Shown here: piece by piece, positions 17,589 through 26,479 of the stretch
Layout: every line of letters starts with the position of its first letter
How positions within the stretch are numbered: the first letter of the stretch is position 1
DNA from: Myxococcales bacterium
Lineage (GTDB): Bacteria > Myxococcota_A > Polyangia > Polyangiales > Ga0077539
Direction: 5' to 3'
NCBI GenBank assembly: GCA_013298625.1
Contig: JAAFIF010000002.1
Coordinates: 1 to 64,000 of the forward strand
DNA length: 64,000 bases
The notes under the pieces: model-generated
Seen by the model: only the letters and a program-made list of their open reading frames with translations
What the model was told of the DNA's origin: nothing
The model's database searches: none
Translations under genes and position numbers: made by a program

Positions 17589-18332
17589 ATGATCGCGTTC
17601 GAAGGGTCGAGTACGGGGATGAAGTTCGTCGCATCGGGGCTCACCGACGTAGGTCGGGAGCGAGACCACAACGAAGACACTTTCCTCGTCGACGAGACGC
17701 TCGGGCTATTTCTCGTGGCGGACGGGATGGGGGGCCACCGCGCAGGAGAGGTCGCGAGCGCTTTGGCGCGAGACACAGTGCACGAGTTTGTTCGAGACAG
17801 CGCTGTCCCAACGAGGCTCGACGTGCTGGACCAGGCGATCCGCCGGGCCAACCAGCGCGTCGTACGCGAGGGACAAGCCAACCGCGCGCACAAGGGCATG
17901 GGCACCACCATCGTGGCGCTCATCACCGACGGCGACGCGCTCGGCATCGCGCACGCGGGCGACTCGCGCTGCTACCGCTTTCGCGACGGCGCGCTCTCGC
18001 GCATGACCCGCGATCACTCGCTGATCGAAGAGCTCGGCGGCGACGACCCCGCGGTGATGGCCGCGCTCGCGGGCTACTCCAATGTCATCACGCGCGCCCT
18101 CGGGACCGCGGCGGACACGGCGCCCGACGTTCGACGCGAGAGCGTGAAGACGGGCGATCTGTTCTTGCTGTGCTCCGACGGGCTGTGCGGCCCCGTCGAC
18201 GACGCCGCGCTTCAGCGCCTGCTCGCCGAGGGGGGCACGCTCGAGGACATCTGCAAGCGCTTGATCGCTGAGGCCAACGAGCGCGGCGGGCCCGACAACA
18301 TCTCCGTCGTCCTGCTGCGCGCGGACGAATAG
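17589..18332 (+). CDS. PP2C-family protein serine/threonine phosphatase (Stp/PrpC-like)
   Basis: Mn/Mg-dependent phosphatase, probably soluble, that reverses Hanks-type kinase phosphorylation. Motifs in order: GLTDVGRERDHNED (metal-binding Asp), LFLVADGMGGHRAGEVAS, AHAGDSRCYRFRDG, RMTRDHSLIEELG, DLFLLCSDGLCGPVDD, and GGPDNISVVLL at the C-terminus. All five catalytic Asp positions expected in the family are present. It is 247 residues from ATG 17589; ATG at 17619 is an alternative that would trim ten non-conserved residues. Myxobacteria have many Ser/Thr kinases, and the target cannot be told from context; the nearest kinases are at 21.2 and 60.7 kb. Confidence 0.92.
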   Translation: MIAFEGSSTGMKFVASGLTDVGRERDHNEDTFLVDETLGLFLVADGMGGHRAGEVASALARDTVHEFVRDSAVPTRLDVLDQAIRRANQRVVREGQANRAHKGMGTTIVALITDGDALGIAHAGDSRCYRFRDGALSRMTRDHSLIEELGGDDPAVMAALAGYSNVITRALGTAADTAPDVRRESVKTGDLFLLCSDGLCGPVDDAALQRLLAEGGTLEDICKRLIAEANERGGPDNISVVLLRADE

Positions 18333-18574
18333 AAGCCCCTCGGGCGCGGTTGCTTCGGGGGAGGCGCGTCGATCGCGGCAAAGCGTGTCGATCCCCCTTT
18401 TCACTGGGCGCGATCGCGCCATACTCGCGCGCGCCTGGCGGCCGTCATCGTTGTCGACGGTCGCGCTCGAAGGGCCTGACGCGCGTCCAGGCGCTCTGCG
18501 CCGCAGAACATGTCCTCGGCGATGCGTCGTCGAACTTCACGGTACTTCTCGTACTTCACTCGGAGAAACACGGC

Positions 18575-19678
18575 ATGGCGAGCTTCATCGCGACCCGCAT
18601 GAAACAAGAACTCGAGGCGATCTCGAAGGTCTACGACACGAAGTTCGCGGGTCAGTCCCGCGGCACGCGCGACGTGACCGAGATGGACAACCTGATCCGC
18701 CGCACGAAGAACGTCGTGATGCAGATCGACGCCACGCCGAACGCCTCTCGTGACAGCGAGCTCGCGAGCCTTCGCGCGGACGCGCAAGAGCAGACCAAGA
18801 TGTTCGAGGCCGAGCGCGCCGCGATCACCGAGGCCAAGAGCGCGGGACCCGACTTCGAAGTGTTCGCGCCGCTCGCGCAGACGGCCAACTTCGTGATGGC
18901 GCGCTACCGCCGACACTTCGCCGGCAAGAGCCGCTCGACCCGCGACCTCGGCTTGCTCGAAGAGATGATCGAGGACCTCTCGTCGCTCTCTGCGCAGATG
19001 AGCGCGATCATCGCGAAGAACGCCGCGCCGCCGTTTCGTCGCGACCTCGACGCGGTCACCCAAGCGCTCAACATGTACCGCAGCGAGCGCGACGAAGTGG
19101 CCCGCGCGCACGCGGCCGGGACGCTCGAAGAGCAGTCGGGCGCGCTGGCCTCCATCGCGAACAGCCAGTTCGACATCTACCGCGATCACTTCGCGGGCAA
19201 GGGCCGCACGTCGCGCCGCGTCGAGCTGCTCGAGCGCATGATGCGCAACCTCGAGCGCGCCAAGACCCGCATGCTCGACCTGACCCGCGAAGAGTCCGTC
19301 GCGCAGGTGAACAAGGACAACATCGCGGTGATCGACGGCAACCTCGAGACGTACCGCGTCGAGATCGAAGAGATCCGCAAGGCGAAAGAGGGCGCGACGG
19401 TCGACGACCTCGCCGGCTCGCTCGGCGGCGCGGCGAACGAAGTGTTCGACGAGTATCGCAACCGCTACGCAGGCAAGGACCGTCGCACGGTCGACCGCGA
19501 TCGCCTCAGCGCGATGTGCGACCTGCTCGGCGAGATCGAGCGTCAGATGGCCGCGATCCAGCGCGGCGTGAAGAACGAGACCAACTCGAAGAACCTCGAG
19601 ATCGTGCGCGGACAGCTCAGCGCGTTCGAGATGGAGTGGGATCAGGTCGATCAGGCGCAGCGCTCGGGCGCGCGCTGA
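18575..19678 (+). CDS. Four-repeat protein with YxxxFAGKxRxTR motif
   Basis: A 367-residue soluble, largely alpha-helical protein of unknown function built from four tandem units of 91-92 residues. Each unit opens with the motif Y-x3-[FY]-A-G-[KQ]-x-R-x-[TS], starting at Tyr20, Tyr111, Tyr202 and Tyr294, followed by R and two long helices (for example LLERMMRNLERAKTRM). The second half of each unit contains an [YF]-x4-E segment such as MYRSERDEV or TYRVEIEEI. No signal peptide, membrane segment or catalytic motif is seen. ATG 18575 was chosen because a GGAGA site lies eight bases upstream and the repeats begin soon after. The gene converges with and overlaps the BNR-protein gene by 28 bp. I do not recognise the family. 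Confidence 0.82.
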   Translation: MASFIATRMKQELEAISKVYDTKFAGQSRGTRDVTEMDNLIRRTKNVVMQIDATPNASRDSELASLRADAQEQTKMFEAERAAITEAKSAGPDFEVFAPLAQTANFVMARYRRHFAGKSRSTRDLGLLEEMIEDLSSLSAQMSAIIAKNAAPPFRRDLDAVTQALNMYRSERDEVARAHAAGTLEEQSGALASIANSQFDIYRDHFAGKGRTSRRVELLERMMRNLERAKTRMLDLTREESVAQVNKDNIAVIDGNLETYRVEIEEIRKAKEGATVDDLAGSLGGAANEVFDEYRNRYAGKDRRTVDRDRLSAMCDLLGEIERQMAAIQRGVKNETNSKNLEIVRGQLSAFEMEWDQVDQAQRSGAR

Positions 19679-21018
19679 CGACGGCGCGCGAGCGTCGCGA
19701 GCGCAGCCAGCGCGGTCAACGCCGCGAGGGGAGGGCTCGACGCTGGCGCTGAAGGCGTCGCGCAGCGACAACCGGGGGCAGCGGTGACGGGCGCTTCGAT
19801 CGCGGCGTCGGACATCGGCGGGGGCGTGGAGGCGTCCGGGGTGGGGACCGGCGCGCAGCCGAGCGTTCCTGCGCGATAGAGGGACCAGCGTGCGCCGCAC
19901 ACGGTGGTGATGTCGCTCGTCGCCGAGCACTCGGGCGCGCCGCGCAGCGCGCAAAAGTCAGCGAGCGCCGGGACGATCGTGCGTCCGCCGTCCGTCGATC
20001 GACCGAGCGCGAAGCGATCGATCACCCAGTTCGCCGCGATCCAGAGCGTCCCGCGGTGAAAGCGCAAGCCGGTGACGCGGGTGTCGCTCACGCGCTGCCA
20101 GCTCGCGCCGCGGTCGGTGGACTGACGAAGGCCGTCCGCGGCGTGCGTCGAGCCGATCCACAGCGTTGCGCCGTCGTCGCTGATCGCGAAGCCGTTCATC
20201 GCGCCGACGGTGCGCGCGATCTCGCGAAACGACCGTCCTCCGTCCCGCGAAACAAGCAGCGTGGTGGGCGACGCGCCCGAGCCCGCGTCGGGGTCGGGCG
20301 GCGCCGAGAGCCGAGCGCGAACGTAGACTACGTCAGCGTCGGTCGGGTCGATGGCGGCGACGAACGCGTCTTCGATCGCGTGAACATCGAGCGACGAGTC
20401 CGAGAGCGTCGCGCCTCCATCGTCGCTGCGCATGAAGCGAACGCTGCGAGGGTTGTTGCGCACCGCCGTCGCGTACACCCGTCGCGCGTCGCTGCGCGCG
20501 AGCTCGACGGTCTCGAAGAGCGTCTCGGGCCCGAACCCCTCGCCGAGCGGCGCAAACGTCCCGCCGCCGTCGTCCGAGCGCCACACGCGGTTGCGAGCGG
20601 TCGGCGCGCCGGACGAGGTGATCGCGAGCACCGTTCTGCCGTCGGCGGAGCGATCGAGGTCGATCACGAACTCGCGCTCGAGCTGCGCGACGCGCTCGTG
20701 GCTGCAGCGGTCGGCGCTGGCGCGCGCGAGGCCGTCCGGCGCGCCCACGTACAACCGCCGCGTGTCGTCCATGGTAAACGAAGGGTCGAACGCGCCTGCG
20801 CCATAGCCGAGCACGTCCTCGCAGAGCCAGCGAAAGGTCTGGCCGCCGTCCTCGCTCAGGGCGAAGCCGAAGGTGAGCCGCAGCGCGACGCTCTGACCGT
20901 CGGGCGAGAGCTGCACGAGCTGCGCGGCAGGAAAGCGCCCGTTGGCGAGCGCGGGGCTCGGCGCCGCAACAAACGCCGACGAAGCGATAGTCAAGAGGGC
21001 AGTGAGCGCGCGACGCAC
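19651..21018 (-). CDS. Secreted BNR/Asp-box repeat protein with MYXO-CTERM-like tail
   Basis: A 455-residue predicted exported protein. An N-terminal signal peptide (MRRALTALLTIASSAFVAA) probably ends at ALA-NG. The body has Asp-box repeats SEDGGQTF, SDDGGGTF, SDDGGATL, SRDGGRSF, STDRGASW and STDGGRTI, implying a sialidase-like beta-propeller. The tail has a GCRC motif, a hydrophobic segment (LAALTALAALATLA) and a terminal Arg cluster. This matches the tripartite MYXO-CTERM sorting signal processed in Myxococcota to give surface lipoproteins. The start is GTG at 21016-21018, which places the signal peptide at the N-terminus. It is divergent from the large kinase-TPR gene, and a TAGAAT hexamer on the minus strand at 21078-21083 is a possible -10. 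Confidence 0.85.
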   Translation of the reverse strand: MRRALTALLTIASSAFVAAPSPALANGRFPAAQLVQLSPDGQSVALRLTFGFALSEDGGQTFRWLCEDVLGYGAGAFDPSFTMDDTRRLYVGAPDGLARASADRCSHERVAQLEREFVIDLDRSADGRTVLAITSSGAPTARNRVWRSDDGGGTFAPLGEGFGPETLFETVELARSDARRVYATAVRNNPRSVRFMRSDDGGATLSDSSLDVHAIEDAFVAAIDPTDADVVYVRARLSAPPDPDAGSGASPTTLLVSRDGGRSFREIARTVGAMNGFAISDDGATLWIGSTHAADGLRQSTDRGASWQRVSDTRVTGLRFHRGTLWIAANWVIDRFALGRSTDGGRTIVPALADFCALRGAPECSATSDITTVCGARWSLYRAGTLGCAPVPTPDASTPPPMSDAAIEAPVTAAPGCRCATPSAPASSPPLAALTALAALATLARRRQRAPERCA

Positions 21019-21181
21019 GGCGCCAACGGTAGCACTCGTGTTCTGTCGCCGAACGAGCAGAACAGAGCGTCGTAGGGATTCTATCGGACCGCCCACACGG
21101 TATAGGCTTCGCGCGCGATCGCGCCCCGGACCGTCCGCGGCGCTCGCCTCATCTTCACGAAAACACGGAGCGTCTCTCGCG

Positions 21182-24100
21182 ATGTCCTCTGCCCCTGCTG
21201 ACGTCCTTCGCGCCGAGCTCGAGCGATTGTTCGACCTCGAATCGTTGCAGAAGCTCTCGTCCGAGCTGCTCGACCTGGATCCCAATGATGTCGGCGGCAC
21301 GACCAACAAGGCCGCCTTCGCGCGCGCGCTGGTCGAGCGCTGCGCCAAAGAAGAGATGCTCGAAGCGCTCGCGGACGCGATCGTCCTGAAGGACCGCGAC
21401 GCTGCGGCGCGGCTCAAGTCCGTGTACGAGGGACGCGCCTCGGACGACTTTCAAGCGGGCGCCACGGTGGCGGGGTTTCGCATCCAGAAGAAGATCAACG
21501 ACGAGGGCTTCGGCTCGGTCTTCATGGCCAACGCCGACGGCAAGCAAGTCACGCTCAAGGTCTTGCGCGACTCGAAGGTGCGCGATCGGCGCGGCCTGCA
21601 GCGGTTCTTGCTGGCGCAGCGGGCGCTCAAGCGCGTGCAGCACCCAGCCGTGCAAAAGATCCTGGCGGCGGGCGTGCTTCCCGACGGGCGGCCGTACCTC
21701 GCGAGCGAGTACATCGACGGCCAGCTGCTGAGCATCCGCATCGGCCGCACTGGCGCCATGCACTTGAACGAGGCGCGCCCCCTGCTCGAGTCGATCGCCG
21801 CGGGCTTGGACGCGGTTCACGCGGCGGGGATCATGCACTCGGACCTGCGCCCGGAGCACGTGATGATCGTGCGACGCGAGGGGCAGCTCAACGGAGTGCT
21901 CGTCGACTTCGCGGTCGATCGCATGACGGGCTCGCGCGAAGGCGGGCTCGATTCGGCGTCGCTGCTCGTGCTCGTCGGCTCGGCGCGCAACATCGCCCCA
22001 GAGCGCGCTCGCTCGGGCGCCGCCGCGGACGTGCGCTCGGACGTGTACGCGTTCGGCTGCCTCGCGTACGAAGTGCTGACGGGAAAGGCCCCGTTCGCAG
22101 GCGCGTCGCCGATCGACCTGATCGTCGCGCACGTCTCGCAGACCGCCGAAGCGCCGTCGAAGGTCGCGCCGCGCGGCTGGGTCTCGAAGGACCTCGATCC
22201 TGTGTTCGCCCAGGTGCTCTCGAAGGACCCGGCCGAGCGCTTCGCGACCGCGGGCGAGTTCGTCCGAGTGCTCAACGACGCGGCCGCCGGAAAGCGCCTC
22301 GCCGACGTGACCCGAGACGAGTTCGACGCGCGCAAGGCTGCGGTGCTCGAAGCCCCGTCCGACGACGAGAAGGCGCTAGCGCTCGAGGCGTGCGGCGGCC
22401 GCGGCGTTCCGTGGGCAGACGTGCTCGCGGCGCTCGAAGAGGCGATCGCGAAGTCCGACGCCGTTGGCGCGAAGAAGGCGCTGCTATTTCGTGCGGCGCG
22501 CGTCGCGCAGATCGAGACGAAGGACCTCGCGAAGGCGCGCGCGCTCTACGAAGAGCTGAACAAGCTCGACGAGAAGGACGAGATCGTCCTCGCGAAGATC
22601 GTCGAGATCCGCCGCGCGCTCGCGACGCCTGAAGAGAAGGCCGAGCTGCTGCTCGAAGAGGCCGACCAAGAGAAGCTCGCGGACAAGAAGGCCGAGCTCT
22701 ATCACGAGCTCGCGCAGGTCTACGAACGCGAGCTGAAGGACGCAGAAAACGCGCTAGTCGCCGCGGCCGAAGCGGTCTCGAGCGCGCCTCACGTCGACGA
22801 CTACGCGCGCGAAATCGAGCGCCTCGCCGGCTCGGACGTCTCCCGGTGGAACGAGGTGCTCACCACGCTCTCGCAGAGCGCGCAGGGCCGCGATCCCTCC
22901 GAGGGCGCGCGCTTGTACGTGCTGCTCGGCGGCTGGTACGCGGACAAGCTGTCGCGGCCGGACTACGCGGCGAACTGCTACTCGCAGGCGCTCTCGCTCG
23001 AGCCCAACAACGACCACGCGCTCGACGGCGCTTCGAGCATCTACCGCAAGGCTCAGCAGTGGCCCGAGCTCGTCGCGGTGCTGCTCAAGCGCGCGGACGC
23101 GCAAGGCAACCCGATCCGCGGGCGCGACTACCGCGCCGAGGCGGCGGACGTGCTCGAGGCGCGCGTCGGTGACGACAAGCGCGCCCGCGAGATCGCAGAG
23201 AAGGTGCTCGCGGACGACCCGGCGCAGGCCAAGGCGCTGCAGGTGCTCGAGCGCATCTACATCGCGTCCGACGACTACAAGGGCCTCGTCGCGCTGCTCG
23301 AGAAGAAGGCCGAAGCGCTCACGGGCGCGGCCAAGAGCGAGGCGCTCTGCGAGATCGCCGAGACGTGGGAAGACCGCCTGAAGGACGACGGCAAAGCCGC
23401 TGCGTTCTACGAGAAGGCAAGAGCCGAGGACGAGAAGAACGTCACGGCGCTCAAGGGCCTCGAGCGGCTGTACGCGCGCACCGGGCAGAACGAGAAGCTG
23501 CTGCACGCGCTCGAGGCGCAGATCAACGTGGCGGCGACGCCGCGGCAGAAGATCGACCTCTACAACCGCGTCGCTGCGATCTACGAAGAGGAGTTCGTCG
23601 ACCACGCGAAGGCGACGGGGGCGTTCGAGAGCGTGCTCGCGATCGACCCGTCGAACGACCCTGCGTTGACGGGTTTGGCGCGGCTCTACCGCGTGACGCG
23701 CAAGTTCGATCACCTCGTCGATTTGCTCGAGCGCCACGCGCAGATCATCGAGTCCTCGACGCGCAAGGCCGACCTTCACGCGCAGCGGGGCCGCGTGCTG
23801 CTCGACCCGATCGGGTCCATCGACCGCGCCGGCGAAGCCTTCGAGAAGGCCCTCGAAGCGGACGGAACGAACTCCGCCGCGCTCGAGGGCGCCGCGAAGC
23901 TCCGCGCGCTCAAGGGCGACGTGAAGGCCGCGGCCGAGGCGCTCGACCAGCTCGCAGCTCAGGCCAAGACGCCGCAAGAGAAGGCCGAAGCCTTCGTGCG
24001 CGCTGGCAAGATCCTCGAAGAGAAGCACGACCTCGACGGCGCCATCGAGCGCTACAAGCGCGCGCTCGACGCAGTGGACGACTACGGCCCCGCCACGGCG

Positions 24101-26479
24101 CGCCTGCGAGACCTGTACGCCTCGCGCGGCGACGCGCAGGGAGCGATCGAGATTCTTCAGCGCGAAATCGAAGCAGCCGACGGCGTCAATCAGCGCGCCA
24201 GGCTGTGGACCGAGGTCGCGAAGATCTATCGCGACCGCGTCGAGAGCCCCGCGAAGGCGATGGAGGCGGCGCAGAAGGCAGTGCTGCTCGACTCGACCAA
24301 CGAGGACGCCTCGGCGATGTTGGGCGAGCTCAAGTTCGACGCGGGAGAGTTCGCTGAGGCAGCGAAATTGCTCGCGGGACGCGCCGGACGGGCCAAGGAC
24401 CTCGGCAAAGAAGAGGGCCTCCGCGTCGCGCTGAAGCACGGACAAGCGTTGGCCAAGAGCGGCGACGAGAGCGCGGCGCTCGAGGCGTTCGCCAAAGCGC
24501 GCGACCTCGCGCCGGGCGACCGCGCAGTGCAGAAGGCGACGGCGGACGCGGCCTTCGCGATCGGCCGCTTCGAGCAAGCGCGCAAGGAGTACGAAGCGCT
24601 GCTCGCGACGCACGGCAAAGAGATGGAGCGCCCCGAGCGCGCGCAGATCCTCGAGCACCTCGGCCGCTCGGCCAGCAGGCTCGGCGACGCTGCGGCCGCG
24701 GTGCGCGCGCTCAGCGAAGCGGTCGAGCTCGAGCCGCAGTCGACGGACGCCGCCGACGCGCTCGCCGACGCGTACGGACAGCAGGGCAAGTGGGACGAGG
24801 TCGCGAAGGTCAAGCGCCAGAAGGCCGAGCACGCTCCGGCGGACAAGCGCTTCGATTTGTACGTCGAGCTCGGCGAGCTGTACGCGAGCAAGCTGTCTGA
24901 CAAATCGCAGGCGGCGCGCGCGTTCATGAGCGCGCTCGAAGCGCGGCCCGACGACCGCAGGCTGCTGATGAAGCTCATGCAGCTGTACAGCGAGGGCCAA
25001 GACTGGAGCCGCCTCGTCGAGGTGATCCTCCGCCTCGCCGACCTCGTCGACGACCGCTCGCAGCTCGCGAAGTACTACCTCACGGCCGCGCAGCTCTGCA
25101 CGCAGCAGCTCAACCGCGCGGACGAGGGCGCGACCTACTACGAGAAGGCGCTCGAGTACGACCCCACGTCCATGCGCGCGCTCGAAGGCCTCGCGGACGT
25201 GCGCGTCGCGCGCAAGGAGTACTCGCTGCTCGAGAGCGCCGTGAAGAAGGCGCTCAGCAAGCTCACGGGCGACGGCGCGAAGGGCGCGCAGGCCCGCGGA
25301 TACGCGGCGCTCGGCGACGCGCTGCAGTCGCAAGCCGAGAAGACCGACGACGCTATCGCGGCGTACGAAAAAGCGCAGGAGCTCGACGGGTCTCTCGAGC
25401 TGACCGACAAGCTCGCCGCGCTCTACCTGCGCGAGCCGAAGAAGCACATCGAGAAGGCGATCAAGGCGCAGAAGGCCGTCGTCGCCAAGGATCCGACGCG
25501 CGGCGATCACTATCGCGTGCTTCGCAAGCTCTACACCACCGCGCGCAAGCCAGACGAAGCGTGGTGCCTCTGCCAGGCGCTCGCCGCGCTCAAGGCCGCC
25601 GAGCCCGACGAAGAAGGCTTCTTCAAGAAGTTTCGCTCGGACGCGGCCGCCGCGGCGACGGAGAAGGTCAGCGAAGACGTGTGGACGCGCTCGCTCGCGC
25701 ACCCCAACCAGGACCCGCTCTTGACCGGCATTTTTGCGACCATCATGCCGGCGCTGCTCGCGACGCGCGCAGAGAAGCGCGAGGCCTATCACGTCGCAGA
25801 GAGCCAGGTCATCGACGCCTCGTCGCACACGAGCGCGATGGCGCGCACGATCCACTACGGCGCCGCGACGCTCTCGCTCAAGCAGCCGCCGGTGTACGTC
25901 AACGAGTCCGATGACTCGGGCCTCAACGTGATGCTCACGAGTCCGCCGTCGTTCATGCTCGGCCGCGCGGCGCTCGGCGGAGGCCCGGCGCAGGCGCTCG
26001 CGTTCATCGTCGGCAGCAAGCTCGCGTACTTCCGAGGCGGTCACTACGCGCGGCAGCTGGTCCCGACGGGGACCGGCCTTCGCGCGTGGCTCTTCGCCGC
26101 GATTCGCACGGTCAACCCAGCGTTTCCGGTGGCCACCGAGCTGACGGCCGCCGTCAACGACAACAGCGCCGCGATCAAGCAGCACGTCACGGGCCCGGCG
26201 TTCGAGCACCTCACGTCGCTCGTCACCAAGCTGCTCAACCTCGACAACGCGCTCGACCTCAAGCGCTGGACCACGGCCGTCGACCTCACTGCGGACCGCG
26301 TCGGCTTCGTGCTCGCCAACGACCTGCCCAGGTCGCTCGCGGTCATTCGCGCCACGCCCGAAGATCAGGCGCTCATCCCCGCCAAGGACCGCACGCGCGA
26401 GCTCATCGCCTTCGCGGTGAGCGACGAGTACTTCTACCTTCGGCAGAAGCTCGGCATCGCGATCCAAGCCGGCGGCTGA
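21182..26479 (+). CDS. Degenerate Ser/Thr kinase fused to a long TPR array
   Basis: A 1765-residue cytoplasmic protein. Residues 5-75 form a small helical domain (LRAELERLFDLESLQKL...) reminiscent of bacterial effector-associated (death-fold-like) adaptors. A Hanks-type kinase domain follows at about 98-370, with DEGFGSVF, Lys126, HSDLRPEH (219-226) and DFA (242-244). The catalytic Asp221, Lys126 and Asp242 remain, but HRD is HSD, the Mg-binding Asn is His226, and DFG is DFA, so activity is doubtful. From about 400 to 1450 there are tetratricopeptide-like repeats rich in AxxxYExAL units. The last ~300 residues form a distinct domain (SQVIDASSHTSAMARTIHYGAATL ... RAWLFAAIRTVNPAFPV) of unknown function. 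It has a 163-bp divergent upstream region. Confidence 0.85.
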   Translation: MSSAPADVLRAELERLFDLESLQKLSSELLDLDPNDVGGTTNKAAFARALVERCAKEEMLEALADAIVLKDRDAAARLKSVYEGRASDDFQAGATVAGFRIQKKINDEGFGSVFMANADGKQVTLKVLRDSKVRDRRGLQRFLLAQRALKRVQHPAVQKILAAGVLPDGRPYLASEYIDGQLLSIRIGRTGAMHLNEARPLLESIAAGLDAVHAAGIMHSDLRPEHVMIVRREGQLNGVLVDFAVDRMTGSREGGLDSASLLVLVGSARNIAPERARSGAAADVRSDVYAFGCLAYEVLTGKAPFAGASPIDLIVAHVSQTAEAPSKVAPRGWVSKDLDPVFAQVLSKDPAERFATAGEFVRVLNDAAAGKRLADVTRDEFDARKAAVLEAPSDDEKALALEACGGRGVPWADVLAALEEAIAKSDAVGAKKALLFRAARVAQIETKDLAKARALYEELNKLDEKDEIVLAKIVEIRRALATPEEKAELLLEEADQEKLADKKAELYHELAQVYERELKDAENALVAAAEAVSSAPHVDDYAREIERLAGSDVSRWNEVLTTLSQSAQGRDPSEGARLYVLLGGWYADKLSRPDYAANCYSQALSLEPNNDHALDGASSIYRKAQQWPELVAVLLKRADAQGNPIRGRDYRAEAADVLEARVGDDKRAREIAEKVLADDPAQAKALQVLERIYIASDDYKGLVALLEKKAEALTGAAKSEALCEIAETWEDRLKDDGKAAAFYEKARAEDEKNVTALKGLERLYARTGQNEKLLHALEAQINVAATPRQKIDLYNRVAAIYEEEFVDHAKATGAFESVLAIDPSNDPALTGLARLYRVTRKFDHLVDLLERHAQIIESSTRKADLHAQRGRVLLDPIGSIDRAGEAFEKALEADGTNSAALEGAAKLRALKGDVKAAAEALDQLAAQAKTPQEKAEAFVRAGKILEEKHDLDGAIERYKRALDAVDDYGPATARLRDLYASRGDAQGAIEILQREIEAADGVNQRARLWTEVAKIYRDRVESPAKAMEAAQKAVLLDSTNEDASAMLGELKFDAGEFAEAAKLLAGRAGRAKDLGKEEGLRVALKHGQALAKSGDESAALEAFAKARDLAPGDRAVQKATADAAFAIGRFEQARKEYEALLATHGKEMERPERAQILEHLGRSASRLGDAAAAVRALSEAVELEPQSTDAADALADAYGQQGKWDEVAKVKRQKAEHAPADKRFDLYVELGELYASKLSDKSQAARAFMSALEARPDDRRLLMKLMQLYSEGQDWSRLVEVILRLADLVDDRSQLAKYYLTAAQLCTQQLNRADEGATYYEKALEYDPTSMRALEGLADVRVARKEYSLLESAVKKALSKLTGDGAKGAQARGYAALGDALQSQAEKTDDAIAAYEKAQELDGSLELTDKLAALYLREPKKHIEKAIKAQKAVVAKDPTRGDHYRVLRKLYTTARKPDEAWCLCQALAALKAAEPDEEGFFKKFRSDAAAAATEKVSEDVWTRSLAHPNQDPLLTGIFATIMPALLATRAEKREAYHVAESQVIDASSHTSAMARTIHYGAATLSLKQPPVYVNESDDSGLNVMLTSPPSFMLGRAALGGGPAQALAFIVGSKLAYFRGGHYARQLVPTGTGLRAWLFAAIRTVNPAFPVATELTAAVNDNSAAIKQHVTGPAFEHLTSLVTKLLNLDNALDLKRWTTAVDLTADRVGFVLANDLPRSLAVIRATPEDQALIPAKDRTRELIAFAVSDEYFYLRQKLGIAIQAGG

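Noticed and set aside
22754..26467. Long open frame antisense to the kinase-TPR gene (about 1237 codons)
   Set aside because: It is a by-product of very high GC at third codon positions. Its composition (Arg, Val, Leu, His, Asp rich) fits no protein family, and the sense strand encodes recognisable kinase and TPR motifs.
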